64,000 nucleotides of DNA from JANNSX01 sp963741525 (GCA_963741525.1 CAVUIW010000025.1:15603-79602); one strand, 5' to 3'; numbered from the stretch's first letter, positions 52,821 to 63,580 are shown. Program-made: numbers and translations. The notes: a model not told the origin generated them from the letters alone.

Positions 52821-53555
52821 CTAATCCTTTGACGAGGGGCGACGTGAGCGGGAGCCGCTGGTTCCCGCGAAGAGCATGGTGACATAGCGCTTCAGATGCT
52901 CGACGGACTGGGCGGCGATCCCGGGTCCGCCTTTCGCCTTGGCGAGTATGAAGGCGCCTTGCAGCACGGCTTGCGTATGGAGCGCGAGGCTTTTCGCCGT
53001 CCAGTCCGCTTCGATGCCGCGCGCTTGCATCGCGGCGGCAATGTCGGCCTCGAGGGTTTGCGCGTGGCCGCTGATCGAGGCATCGCACGCGGCGCGGATG
53101 GCCGGATGTGAGTCGTAGGTCTCCTGCAGCATCGTGCCGGCGAGGCAGGTGAACGCGGCGACCTCGCCCACGAGGATCAACTTCCGGAAATCGATATAGG
53201 CGAGCACGCGCGCGAGCGGATCGGCGTGTTGGTGATAGGGGGCGGCCGCGAAAAAAGCGCCGGTCGTCTCGCTCCAGTAGGCGGCGGCAGCAACCGCCAA
53301 CGCCTCCTTGCTCGCGAAGTGATGGAAGAACGCGCCCTTAGTGACACCGGCCGCCGCGCAGAGGTCGTCGACGGTGGTCGCCGCATAGCCTTTGGCGCGG
53401 ATCAGCATCAGCGCGGCGTCGAGCAGCTTGGTGCGGGCGTCCTTGGGGGGATTGGCGGACGCGACCTCGGTCTGATTCCGGCGCGTGGCCCGGCCCCGTC
53501 CCGCGCTTTTCGGTCCGCTCGGTCCCGTCCGCTTCTGGGCTGTCGACTTGCTCAT
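52821..53555 (-). CDS. TetR/AcrR-family transcriptional regulator
   Basis: 244 residues. A basic N-terminal tail of about 40 residues precedes the HTH (KLLDAALMLIRAKGYAATTV, DDLCAAAGVTKGAFFHHFAS); the ligand domain includes FRKLILVGEVAAFTCLAGTM and LHTQAVLQGAFILAKAKGG. A perfect palindrome lies 10 bases upstream of its ATG, indicating autorepression. Genes for DUF899, AHSA1, VOC, DUF1428, DUF4287 and SRPBCC proteins follow in the same direction and are likely its regulon. Confidence 0.93.
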   Translation of the reverse strand: MSKSTAQKRTGPSGPKSAGRGRATRRNQTEVASANPPKDARTKLLDAALMLIRAKGYAATTVDDLCAAAGVTKGAFFHHFASKEALAVAAAAYWSETTGAFFAAAPYHQHADPLARVLAYIDFRKLILVGEVAAFTCLAGTMLQETYDSHPAIRAACDASISGHAQTLEADIAAAMQARGIEADWTAKSLALHTQAVLQGAFILAKAKGGPGIAAQSVEHLKRYVTMLFAGTSGSRSRRPSSKD

Positions 53556-53565
53556 GGGTTGCTAC

Positions 53566-53583
53566 ATACCAACCGGTTGGTAT
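53566..53583. promoter_or_regulatory. TetR operator palindrome
   Basis: ATACCAACCGGTTGGTAT, a perfect 18-bp palindrome of the kind bound by TetR-family repressors, 11-28 bases upstream of the TetR start codon. Confidence 0.85.
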
Positions 53584-54217
53584 TCTGTCAAGTGGCAATG
53601 TTTTCCGGGGTCAAATGGTGAGGGGAAGTGGTGGGTCGATGCGGCGGCCGGGGCGGGGCTACAGTGAGTTCCAGTCACTCGCCTAGAACACTTGTCCACC
53701 CAAGTGGATGCCGGTTGGTCGAAAGGAAGTGCTCAAAGTAAACAACCTACTGGCCAGCACCTGCTCACATGCCTCATGCTCAGCCGCCGCGAGCAGTCGG
53801 TCCTGCAGGTCTCGTTCAGCCAACGGAGCAATCCGATCAAGGCAGATGGGGGGCTGGTGCAAACGCCGCGATACTCACAACCTCAAGGCCAAACGGCACG
53901 TCACGGCCGCTGGCGGGCGGCCGGGCGCGTCCCCCGCCTCTTGCGTTCCCGGAAGCCGCGCATGGGCGCGGCTATCCGGGATCATCACCCCTCGCCGTCG
54001 TGGACCCGGCGCTCGCCAGTTCTGGGTGAAGGCCCCGGCTCTGCGCGCGTCCGGCGATGCCGGCCACGCCGCGGCCGGGGACGCAAGTGGGAAGGCTGGT
54101 GCAAGCCTCGGGTGGCAGCAAGTGTGCAAACTGCGGGCGGCGCGAGCTGTGGCATGCGAACCGATGCCCGTGTCACGCCGAAGACCCGGCATTCCTCGCT
54201 TTGGGAGATGCATGCTA
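53584..54217. other. 634-base stretch without a supportable gene
   Basis: No gene recognised on either strand. A REP-like palindrome (CCGGAAGCCGCGC / GCGCGGCTATCCGG) is near 53949-53979. Readings here are short and have no family resemblance. Confidence 0.5.
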
Positions 54218-55288
54218 CTACCCCCAATGCGTCTTCCGCTTCTGCCCATGCCTTCGCACATGCGCTTCCGCCAGCAGGCACACCACCTCGAAGCCGAGCG
54301 CCGCGCCGATATTGGCGGAGATGCCGTGGGGGTCGTAGGGCGGGCAGAGCTCGACGAGGTCGGCGCCGACGATGTCGAGCCCCCGCATGCCGCGGATGAT
54401 CTGCACCACCTCGCGCGTCGTGAAGCCGAAGGGCTCCGGCAGCTCGGTGCCGGGAAGATAGGTCGCATCGATCCCGTCGGTGTCGAGCGTGAAGTAGAAC
54501 GGGCCATCGCCGATGACGCGCTTGATCTCGGCGAGGATGCCGTGGACGCCGAGATCGTAGACCTCGTGCATCGGAATGTAGCGCATGCCGGCCTCGCGGG
54601 AGAAATCCCAGTAAGGGCTCAATGACCCGCGCATGCCGATCTGGATGCAGCGCTCCGGATCGATCGCCTCGTCGAGGATGGCGTTCAAGAACACCTTGCA
54701 ATCGTTGAGCCGGTCACCCTGGAAGGTGCCGCGCGCGGTATCGGCATGCGCATCGATCTGCACGAGACCGATGGGTTCCCCCGCGGCCAGCCCCGAGAGG
54801 ATCGGATGCGTCATGGTGTGGACGCCGCCGACCGAATAGGGCGTGATGCCCCGCTTGCGGAAGTCCGCGAAAGTCGCACGGATGGTCTCCACGCAATGCG
54901 GCACGCTGTGCGGGCTCTCGAAGGAAATGTCGCCAACATCGGCGACGCTGAGCAATTCGAAGGGGATGGTCTTCCAGACGTCGTGGACCGGCCCCCTCAC
55001 TTTCGACCACTCGCGGAACGAGCGCGGCCCCAAGCGCGTGCCGCCTCTGACCGGCGCGCTCGCCTCGAAGGGAATTCCGATGACCGCGAGGTCCACCTCG
55101 TCGAGGTTGCTCTTCCGCGGCGCGTTGAAGAAATTCATCTCGCCCGCATAGACGTCGGCAAAGACGGGCGCCTTCTCGGCCTCCATGCGCTTGAGGAACG
55201 CGTCGACGGCGGGATCGCTGCTGGAGAGAAACTCGCCCTCGGCGAGCTTCCGGAGCCGATCCATCTTTTCCTTCGAGAGCCGCGCCAT
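54218..55288 (-). CDS. Ureohydrolase (agmatinase/guanidino-hydrolase family), first of an adjacent pair
   Basis: Binuclear-metal hydrolase that releases urea from a guanidino compound, 356 residues. Metal ligands: His in GGVHTMTHPI, DAHADT (Asp, His, Asp), and LDTDGIDATYLPG (Asp, Asp). The first motif is normally GGDHS; here it is GGVHT, keeping the His ligand but losing the conserved Asp. It lies 3 bases after the second ureohydrolase, so the two are co-translated and may form a heteromer. Agmatinase is the default label; substrate is open (agmatine, guanidinobutyrate, guanidine or dimethylguanidine-type compounds). Confidence 0.85.
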   Translation of the reverse strand: MARLSKEKMDRLRKLAEGEFLSSSDPAVDAFLKRMEAEKAPVFADVYAGEMNFFNAPRKSNLDEVDLAVIGIPFEASAPVRGGTRLGPRSFREWSKVRGPVHDVWKTIPFELLSVADVGDISFESPHSVPHCVETIRATFADFRKRGITPYSVGGVHTMTHPILSGLAAGEPIGLVQIDAHADTARGTFQGDRLNDCKVFLNAILDEAIDPERCIQIGMRGSLSPYWDFSREAGMRYIPMHEVYDLGVHGILAEIKRVIGDGPFYFTLDTDGIDATYLPGTELPEPFGFTTREVVQIIRGMRGLDIVGADLVELCPPYDPHGISANIGAALGFEVVCLLAEAHVRRHGQKRKTHWG

Positions 55289-55291
55289 CGG

Positions 55292-56283
55292 TTACCTCCT
55301 GCGCCGTCCTTTCTTCTGGCTCGCGTTGCCCGCAAGCGCCTCCAGCACGAGCCGGACGGCGAGCCGGCTGGTGATGCCGTCATGATCCCAGGATGGCGAC
55401 ACTTCGACAAGGTCGAGGCCGGCGATCCCCATGCGGCCAAGCTCGTAAGCCATGGTCAGCGCCTCGCGCGAGCTCATGCCGCCGGGCGTCGGCACGCCGG
55501 TGCCAGGGGCGTAGGCCGCATCAATGGCATCGATGTCGTAGGTGAGGTAGACGCCGTCGGCGCCTTTCGATGCCACCGCCGCGGCCTTGCTTGCGCGATC
55601 GTCTTGGCGCCCTGCTCCCAGATGTCCTCGATGGTGAAGAGGGTGATGCCCTTCTTCTTGACGTAGGCGAGCTCGTTTCGCGGATTCATCCAGCCGCCCG
55701 GGCCGACGATGGCGATGCGCTTGGGATCGAAGCCCGCTTCCACCGCCCGCGTGATCGGGCAGCAATGCGAGAGGATCTCGCCGCCGACGTCCTGCGCCGT
55801 GTCGAAATGCGTGTCGACGAGGACGAGACCGGGCTTTTTGTACTTCTTCGCAAACGCCCGGACGCAGGCGATGGTGACCGAGTGATCGCCGCCGAAAGTG
55901 ACGGGCATGGCGCCGCCGGCGAGAATATCCGAGACGATGGCCTCCGCGCGATCCATGGTTTTCCTAGGGCTTCCCGGAACAACGGGCACGTCGCCGCAAT
56001 CGGCGAACTGATAGTGCTCGGTCAAGTCCATGCCGGTCGAAGCGTTGTAGAAGGAGAATTGGTCACCGGCCTCGCGGATGGCGCGGGGGCCGTAATTTGT
56101 GCCGGTCCGGCTGATGCACATGGAGTCCCAGGGGAAGCCGAGGAAGGCGGCGCTGACCTTCGCCTCCTTCAGCTTCTTGGCGTTCGGCGCGACGTAGGGC
56201 GTCCGCATGAAGGTGCCGCGCCCGCCTGCGTGCAGGATGCCGTTGAAGGCCGTGTCGTCGAAGGTACCGCTGAGATCGTTCAT
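55292..56283 (-). CDS. Ureohydrolase (agmatinase/guanidino-hydrolase family), second of the pair (one frameshift)
   Basis: About 331 residues from ATG 56283 (MNDLSGTFDDTAFNGILHAG). LGFPWDSMCISRTGTNYGPR, AIREAGDQFSFYN, then intact metal motifs GGDHSVT, VDTHFDTAQ and YDIDAIDAAYAPGTG. The frame changes near 55588-55600; one added A in AA gives TIAQSKAAAVASKGADGVYL and continues DLVEVSPSWDHDGITSRLAV to the end. Distinct in sequence from its neighbour (not a recent duplication). Co-directional with the Rieske oxygenase upstream. Confidence 0.84.
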
Positions 56284-56592
56284 GGAGATGCCACCTGACT
56301 GTTGCCTGCGCCGCGCGCTGTGCGCCTGCCCGGGCGCGGAGAACTCCACCAATTCCGGCAAGATTGTTTTGCCTACAGGGAGTGGAGGCCAACAGCTAGA
56401 GGCAACGGTCATGCCATCTATGCGGAAAATCAGGAGGTTAGGAGGATTTGCGGCGCCGTGACGGACGAGCGCTCGATCTGGATTCGGCCAGTTTGCTCAC
56501 AAAACGAGTAAAGCGCGCACGCCAAAGCGATGCGGCCGGGCGGCCTTGACCTTCTCCGAAATGCACAGGCGCAGCCCGCGCCCGGCAACGTG
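56284..56592. other. Intergenic stretch between Rieske and ureohydrolase genes
   Basis: About 310 bases with no gene or clear terminator. Candidate leader for the ureohydrolase pair; I see no recognisable riboswitch fold. Confidence 0.45.
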
Positions 56593-57792
56593 TCACACGC
56601 GCGCCACCCACGCCTTCGCCCGCGCCTTGCTCCGCGTCTCGCCGGTGACGGCCGAGGCTTCGGCGGGCTTGGCCTCCAGCATCCGGTCGAGATACTGGCG
56701 GAACTCGTCGACATAGACCTCGAGCGAGGAATGTAGATAGCCCGGTTCCGGTGCGCCGAAGTTGGCGCCCTCCTGCACGCGGGCGACCATCTCCTTGTCT
56801 TCCTCGAAAGCCGTGTCGAAGAGCTTCTTGATTTCGGCGGTGTACTTTTCCGGCTCCGTCATGCCCTTGATCGCATGCGGCGTGTAAGCGAGGCCCCAAC
56901 GCGAGTTCGTGCGGTTGATCGCGTCGGGCTCGAGCATCAGATACCAGCAGAAGTTCGCATCGATGCCGATGAGCGTATTGGGATAGATGCCGATGACGAG
57001 GAACCAGCGGCGCTCGTCCTCTGTCAGCGCCGGGTTCCAGATTTCCGGCATGAGCTCAGGCGTGTAGGGGTTGTAGTGGATCGAGAAATGCTTGTGGCCC
57101 ACGGGGCCGAGCTCGACGAGCCGCGTCGGATTGGACGGCCCGATCGAGCGCGGATGCGCATAGGTCAGGTGATAGCTCTCGACGAAGTTCTCGTAGACGA
57201 GCTTCCAGTTGCCGCCCCAGTGCTCGGTATCCTTGGCGTAGTCGTCATCGTAGTTGCCGAGATCGTAGTTCGCGAGTTGCGCTGTCAGGGGTGCGAGCCG
57301 GGAAGCAAGCGAGGGCAAATCGTGCCTGACCGACACGAAGACGAAGCCGAGCCAGACCTCGCAGGCAAGCTCCACCAGTTGAATGTCGGCCTTGCAGGTG
57401 GTCCCGAACCCTTGCGGGTCGGAGATGCCGATGAGCTGGCCGGTAATGTCGTAGGTCCAGGCGTGATAGGGGCACACGATCCGTCCCGTCTTGCCGCGGC
57501 CGTCCAGCAGGCTCGCGTAGCGGTGCATGCAGAAATTGCCGAAGGCCCTGATCGAGCCGTCCTTCTGACGGATGCAGACGACCGGCTTCTTGCCAGCCTT
57601 GCCCGTCATGTAGTCGCCGGGCTTGGGGATCGTGCCGTGCCGGCCGATCAACACCCAGTCCTCCGCGAACACGTGGTTCAGCTCCGCCTCGTAGGTCGCC
57701 GGGTCCGTGTAGACCTTCTGGCTGGCGATCCTGAGCGTGCCTGAGGGCCGGTGCTCCTTGAAGTGCAATCCCTTGGGAGCCATGCTCGTCAT
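56593..57792 (-). CDS. Rieske non-heme iron oxygenase, alpha subunit (choline/glycine-betaine monooxygenase-like)
   Basis: 399 residues. Rieske [2Fe-2S] centre: CMHRYASLL then CPYHAWTYDI (Cys-x-His and Cys-x2-His, residues 88-110). Mononuclear iron site: NWKLVYENFVESYHLTYAHP (Glu/Asp bridge, two His), with third ligand in the C-terminal part. Residues MAPKGLHFKEHRPSGTLRIA start; ATG 57792 or 57783. Such enzymes hydroxylate N-methyl or similar groups (betaine, carnitine, stachydrine). A reductase partner gene is not visible here. Neighbouring ureohydrolases suggest an N-methylated or guanidino substrate, which is inference. Confidence 0.88.
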   Translation of the reverse strand: MTSMAPKGLHFKEHRPSGTLRIASQKVYTDPATYEAELNHVFAEDWVLIGRHGTIPKPGDYMTGKAGKKPVVCIRQKDGSIRAFGNFCMHRYASLLDGRGKTGRIVCPYHAWTYDITGQLIGISDPQGFGTTCKADIQLVELACEVWLGFVFVSVRHDLPSLASRLAPLTAQLANYDLGNYDDDYAKDTEHWGGNWKLVYENFVESYHLTYAHPRSIGPSNPTRLVELGPVGHKHFSIHYNPYTPELMPEIWNPALTEDERRWFLVIGIYPNTLIGIDANFCWYLMLEPDAINRTNSRWGLAYTPHAIKGMTEPEKYTAEIKKLFDTAFEEDKEMVARVQEGANFGAPEPGYLHSSLEVYVDEFRQYLDRMLEAKPAEASAVTGETRSKARAKAWVARV

Positions 57793-57865
57793 GCCTGAAG
57801 TTCCCTGGCTGAAGCCAGGGCCGGAAACTGATCCGGCCCCGGTCGTTGTGCGCAGCCCTTATTTC

Positions 57866-59085
57866 CTACTTGATCCAATCCGGGGCGATGAAGTCGGCGG
57901 CCTTTTTCGATCCGATCATGATCGGCGTCACCGTCTTGTTCTGCACCTGCAGCAGGAAGGTCGGCTGCGTTGCATCATTGGTCGGGATGAAGCGCTTCTC
58001 GTTGAAGGAAAGCGTGCCGGTCAGGCCTTTGTATGACGACTCCTGGATCGCCTTGTTGACGGCTGCGTGATCCTTGACATTGCCGACCTTGGCGACAGCG
58101 GCCGCCCAGGCCTGCACTTGGTCATAGAGGAGCGCCGCGATGGACTATGGCGGCAGCTCGTTGTAGGCCGCCTGCCATCTGGCGATGAAGGCCTCGCCCT
58201 CGGGGCCCGGCAGCTGGGCCGAGAGGGTCATGCCGAGGACGCCGTCGGCGGCTCCCGTCTTGATCACGTCGCCGAAGGCCGGCACGCTCTCGATGTATCC
58301 GGCGCTCAGCAGCGCTCCTTTGATCGGGTTCTCGCGGTACTGCTGGATGAAGGTATTGGTGAGTCCCGGATCGAGCAACTCGATATGGACGAGCGCGGGG
58401 GCCGCCTCGCGGATTTTTGCGAGGATGCCGGTCCACTGAGCGTTCTCGTAGGGAACCTCCTCCTTGACGACGACCTCCCAGCCGGCCTCGGTGGCGGCTT
58501 CGACCATCCCCTTCGCCAGACCAAACTCCCACTCGTATGGCCCATGCACGATGGCGATCTTCTTGTTCGCAAAGGCATGGCCGATGGATTGCATCTGGCC
58601 GAAAATCATACGGCCGTACACTGCTCGGCGTCGGAGGCGTTGAAGATGTTGGTGCAGTTCATGGAGTTCATCAGGTCGATGACACTCGTCACGCCGTCGG
58701 CGTGAACGAATGGCACGCCCTGCGGGCAGAAGGCTGGAATGTCCGGGCCAAAGCCACCGTAGCCGGTGACGATGAAGTCGGCCTTGCTACGATCGATGAG
58801 ATTGGCTGCCGCCGCCTGCAGCTTGTCGGGCGTCAAGTCACCGATGTCGAACCAGAGCACCTCGATCTGCTGGCCGGTGAGACCGCCCGCCTTGTTGATA
58901 TCATCGACCGCGAGTTGAATAGCTTTCTGCATGACTTGGCCGTCGGAAGCGAACGGCCCGGTCTGGGGTATGGGAGCACCGATCTTGATGGTATCGGCGG
59001 CGGCCGCCGGAACTGCGAGCATTGCCGCAAGTACGGCTGCGGCACCACCCATGAGTGTACGCCGTGACCAGTTGAAACCTGTCAT
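57866..59085 (-). pseudogene. Broken amide/branched-chain-amino-acid-type ABC binding protein
   Basis: Periplasmic receptor resembling UrtA/LivJ-type proteins, about 405 residues if intact. From ATG 59085 (signal: NWSRRTLMGGAAAVLAAMLA) comes DTIKIGAPIPQTGPFASDGQ, KAIQLAVDDINKAGGLTGQQ and YGGFGPDIPAF. A frameshift near 58612-58616 leads to YGRMIFGQMQSIGHAFANKK, IAIVHGPYEWEFGLAKGMVE, then an in-frame TAG (58147-58145) before SIAALLYDQVQAWAAAVAK and the end at 57866. The two lesions differ in kind, so this may be a true pseudogene. Likely substrate: urea, amides or short organic nitrogen compounds. Confidence 0.75.
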
Positions 59086-59271
59086 CGAGAGCCTCCTCCT
59101 TCGCCATGTTCATTTGCTCGGCCACACGGGCCGATTGGACATCCCCAGGGCGCGCATATGATCATTCCCGGCCCAGCTCGGCAATGGCGAAACCATCGCC
59201 CAGCCCGACTGCCCTCGCCGGAGTTTGCCGTTAGCCTTACACAGTGAGGCCGGAAGGCACTAGGACGAGCC

Positions 59272-60065
<794 letters not shown>

Positions 60066-60069
<4 letters not shown>

Positions 60070-61224
60070 GCGGCCGCAGCTCAGGGTCAGCAGATAGCGC
60101 TTATTGGCTTGGCGTCGCGGACCGTCCGGTTTTCGACTGGGCCGAGCTTGCGACGCGCCTGCCGTTTGCCACCGGGATGGCCGCCTGCCTCCAAGACCCG
60201 ATCCACCACGCCGAAGGGGACGTGTGGACGCACACCCGCATGGTGGTCGAGGCGCTCATCGCCCGGCGGAGCGCACTCAGTCTTGCGCCCGATCGCTGGC
60301 CGGGCCTCCTTCTCGCCGCCCTCCTCCACGACATCGCCAAGCCGGCGACGCGCACGGAGAGCGTCGACGAGAACGGCCGGACGCGCGTGCATCACCACGG
60401 CCATGCCAGGCGCGGAGCTCAGATGGCCTGGACCTTTCTTTGGCGCGAAGGCGTGCCGAGGGCGATCCGGGAGCAAGTGCATCATCTGATCGCCTGGCAT
60501 CAGAGGCCATTCCACTTAGGCCTCTCGCGCCAGCTCGAGCCGCGCGCCATCGCCTTCTCGCAGATCGGCGTGTGGCGGGAGCTGATCGCCCATGCCGGGG
60601 CCGATATGCGTGGGCGCATCTCGGCCGATGCCGATGAGACGGCGATGCGTCTGGAGTTGCTAAGTGAAGAGATCGGGTCGCGCGACCTGCTTGACCGGCC
60701 CTGGCCTTTCGCCTCCGACCACGCGCGCATCTGGCATGGCCTCAAGTCTGGCCGCTCGCCCCACTACGATCCGCCGCCGCCGAAGGGCTCTCGCGTCATC
60801 GTGCTCTCTGGACTGCCCGGTGCCGGCAAGGACACCTACTGCCGGTCGGCGCTGGCCGGCTGGCCGCAGGTCTCGCTCGATGCACTGCGCGAGGAGCTCG
60901 ATGTCGCGCCCGAAGACCGGCAGGGGCGCGTCGTCCACCAGGCGATCGAGGCGGCGCGACGGCACTTGCGGGCCAAAGAGCGTTCGTCTGGAACGCGACC
61001 AACATATCGCGCACCCTGCGCGACCGCATCATCGGCCTCGCCCTCGAGTACGATGCTTTTGTCGAGATCCACGCGTTCGATTCGCCGCCTGAGAAACTGT
61101 TCACGCAGAACCGATCCCGTGACCGCATCGTGCCCGCACCGTCGTCGAGAAGCTCATCCGCAAATGGGAACCGCCGAGCGTGCTGGAGGCACATCGGGTG
61201 GTGTGGGTCGGAGGGGACAGTTGA
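60066..61224 (+). CDS. HD-Pnk-like enzyme: HD phosphohydrolase plus P-loop polynucleotide kinase (frameshifts)
   Basis: About 386 residues. N-terminal HD domain: HHAEGDVWTHTRMVV with His56, LLAALLHDIAKPA with His88-Asp89, and HHHGHARRGAQMAW. C-terminal kinase: Walker A SGLPGAGKDTYC (residues 248-259), then VSLDALREELDVAPEDRQG. Around 60985 the frame shifts; a missing C restores PFVWNATNISRTLRDRIIGL, and a second fix near 61139 gives TVVEKLIRKWEPPSVLEAHR to a TGA at 61222-61224. The layout matches HD-Pnk described in Runella slithyformis (5'-kinase and 2',3'-phosphatase), which prepares ends for ligation. Confidence 0.85.
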
Positions 61225-61288
61225 CGTCACGCCGCCAACGGCCACCACTATCGCGTCGCCATCAAAATAGAATGAGACCACGCGCATC

Positions 61289-61369
61289 ATGACCTCCACT
61301 CCGAAATCCGGCTCGGATTGTTTGCTCGCCGGCCGGACCGCCCTCGTCACCGGCGGCATGGGTTGGTGA
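61289..61369 (+). pseudogene. N-terminal remnant of a short-chain dehydrogenase
   Basis: MTSTPKSGSDCLLAGRTALV followed by TGGMGW and stop. LAGRTALVTGG is the usual first strand and start of the SDR glycine motif, but the rest of the gene is absent, so this 26-codon stretch is probably a decayed or truncated copy. The stretch 61225-61494 holds nothing else. Confidence 0.5.
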
Positions 61370-61494
61370 CGGAAGGGCGGCACTGAGGGCGAACTCAGGG
61401 CGAGACGCCTATCGCCCGTGGATGCTGACTTTCGTCGGCAGCACGGTGTGGGGAGGTTTGTGGACGTCATTGCCGTCATCGGGCGAGGCCCAAC

Positions 61495-62522
61495 CTACGC
61501 CCCTCCGCTAACCTCCAGGCCGCGGATGGCGAAGCGCTTGGCGAGCGGGCCGACCTCGGCGGCGTTCTTGCCGGCCGCATTGCCCTTGGCGAACCGGTCG
61601 CGGATGCCGACGAAGATGACGGCAAATCGGAACAACGCAAAGGCGACGTGAAAGGGCCCGATCGGCGCGGTCGGCGCGGCGTGCTCATAGTAGTGCGCGG
61701 TAAATTCCGCTCGGAGGGAATGCCGAGCGCTTCGAGATCGAGGCCGAGCACGCCGCCATACTCGGAGGGGCTCGTGTGCCAAGGCATCGAGCAGAAGGCG
61801 AGGTCGGCCAAGGGATGACCGAGCGTCGACAACTCCCAATCGAGGATGGCGATGGCGCGGGCTCGGTCGGTGAATGAAGAAATTTCCAAGCCGCAGATCG
61901 CCGTGGGCGATCGAGACGCGGCCGTCGTCGGGCGGCAGGTGCTTTGGCAGCCACGCGACGAGCGCGTCGATTTCCGGGATCGGCTCGCCGTCGAACTCCT
62001 GCCACTGCTTCGTCCAGCGCGCGATCTGCCGCTCGAAGTAGTTGCCGGGCAGGCCGTAGTCGGCGAGGCCGATACTGGCAGGATCGACGGCATGCAGCTT
62101 CGCCATGGTCTCGGCCATGGAGAGATAGATGCCGCGGCGCTCCGGCGGCGTGAGGCCCGGCAGCGCCGCGTCGTGGAAGGCGCGCCCACCGAGCCGCTCC
62201 ATCAGATAGAAGGGCGTGCCGATAATGCTCTCGTCCTCTGAGAGGAGATCGTTCGCGGCACCGGCACGTTTGTGGTGCTGAGGGCCTCGAGCACGCGAAA
62301 CTCGCGCTCGACCGCGTGCGCACCCTTGAGGATCGGCCCGGCGGGCTTTTTCCGGAGTACATCCGCCGCTCGGCGTAGTCGACAAAGTAAGTCGGATTCG
62401 ACTGCCCCGGCGATGCGCTCACAACGGAAATCGGAGGCCGCGCCGAAGCGCTGGCCAAGAAAGCGCTCGAGGCGGGGGAGTTCGAAGTCGGGGCCGAAGG
62501 CGGGCGTGTCGATTGAGGTCAT
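61495..62522 (-). CDS. Phosphotransferase (aminoglycoside-phosphotransferase fold), several frameshifts
   Basis: Kinase-like protein of about 345 residues related to the ACAD10-type phosphotransferase family. From ATG 62522 (MTSIDTPAFGPDFELPRLER, FLGQRFGAASDFRCERIAG) the frame changes several times; pieces GQSNPTYFVDYAERRMYSGK, GTPFYLMERLGGRAFHDAAL, SIAHGDLRLGN (catalytic Asp and Asn) and AILDWELSTLGHPLADLAF (metal Asp) appear in order in three frames, ending AKRFAIRGLEVSGGA. The many single-base lesions suggest sequencing error. Acyl-CoA dehydrogenase-type genes often lie close, as at the window end. Confidence 0.75.
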
Positions 62523-62555
62523 GGCGATCTGGCTCGGGAAACACGGACGAGTGAC

Positions 62556-63580
62556 TTACGGCTTCCAGCCCTCGCTGTCAGCCTCTTCCTCCTCGTCCTT
62601 GCCGGAGACGATCCTCGCCAGCCGGTTCAGCACGGGGTCAGGCCCTTGTCCGAGACCGCCGAGAGCAGGAACGGCGCCTTGCGGGCGGCCTTTTTCAGCT
62701 CGGCAGCCTTCGCGCGGCGACCTCTGGCATGACGGTGTCGGCTTTCGAAAGCGCGACGATCTCCTTCTTCTTCGCGAGACCGCCCCATAGGCCTTAAGCT
62801 CGCGTGCGGATCATCCTGTAGGCGGCGGCGACATCCTCCTCGTTGACGTCGACGAGATGGAGCAGCACCCGGCAGCGCTCGACATGGCCGAGGAAGCGGT
62901 CGCCGAGGCCCGAGCCCTCGTGCGCGCCTTCGATGAGGCCGGGAATGTCGGCGAGCACGAAATCGCCGGGCGCGCCCTGACGACGCCGAGACCTGGATGG
63001 AGCGTCGTGAAGGGATAGTCGGCGATCTTCGGCTTCGCCGCCGACGCCGCCGCGAGGAAGGTCGACTTGCCGGCATTGGGAAGGCCGATGGTGCCGGCGA
63101 CGGCGATGAGCTTGAGGCGCAGCCAGATCGTGCGCTCCTCGCCCGGCAGGCCCGGATTGGCGTGGCGCGGCGCGCGGTTGGTCGAGGATTTGAAATGAGC
63201 GTTGCCGAAGCCGCCATTGCCGCCTTCGGCGATAACCTCGCGTCGCCTGGCCGCGTGAGATCGGCGATGGAGCGTCTCGTTGTCCTCGGCGAAGACCTGC
63301 GTGCCCGGCGGCACCTGCACGATGACGTCGGCGCCGTCTCGCCCTGGCGGTCGCTGGCCCATGCCCTCCTCGCCGTTCCCGGCCAAGAAATGCTGCTGGT
63401 AGCGGAAATCGATGAGGGTGTTGAGGTTCTGCACGCACTCGATGATCACCTCGCCACCCTGGCCGCCATCGCCGCCGTCCGGCCCACCGCGCTCGATGAA
63501 CTTCTCGCGCCGGAAGGAGACGAGCCCGTTGCCGCCTTCGCCGGAGCGGATATAGACCTTCGCCTGGTCGAGGAATTCAT
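62556..63580 (-). CDS. obgE: Obg-family ribosome-associated GTPase (several frameshifts)
   Basis: Essential GTPase in 50S ribosome assembly. After ATG 63580 one T is missing; then AKVYIRSGEGGNGLVSFRRE, KFIERGGPDGGDGGQGGEVI and QQHFLAGNGEEGMGQ form the Gly-rich Obg domain. GTPase G1 GLPNAGKSTFLAA, the TTLHPGLGVV switch, DIPGLIEGAHEGSGLGDRFL and HVERCRVLLHLVDVNEED follow in shifting frames; the end is LARIVSGKDEEEEADSEGWK. About six one-base lesions lie in 1,025 bases. Because Obg is essential, these must be sequence errors rather than real mutations. Confidence 0.87.

Noticed and set aside
53584..54217. Coding region upstream of the TetR gene
   Set aside because: Readings on both strands lack codon bias, start signals and similarity; part consists of REP palindromes.
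56284..56592. Guanidine riboswitch ahead of the ureohydrolase pair
   Set aside because: I could not find the conserved stem-loops (such as paired ACGR loops) in this leader.
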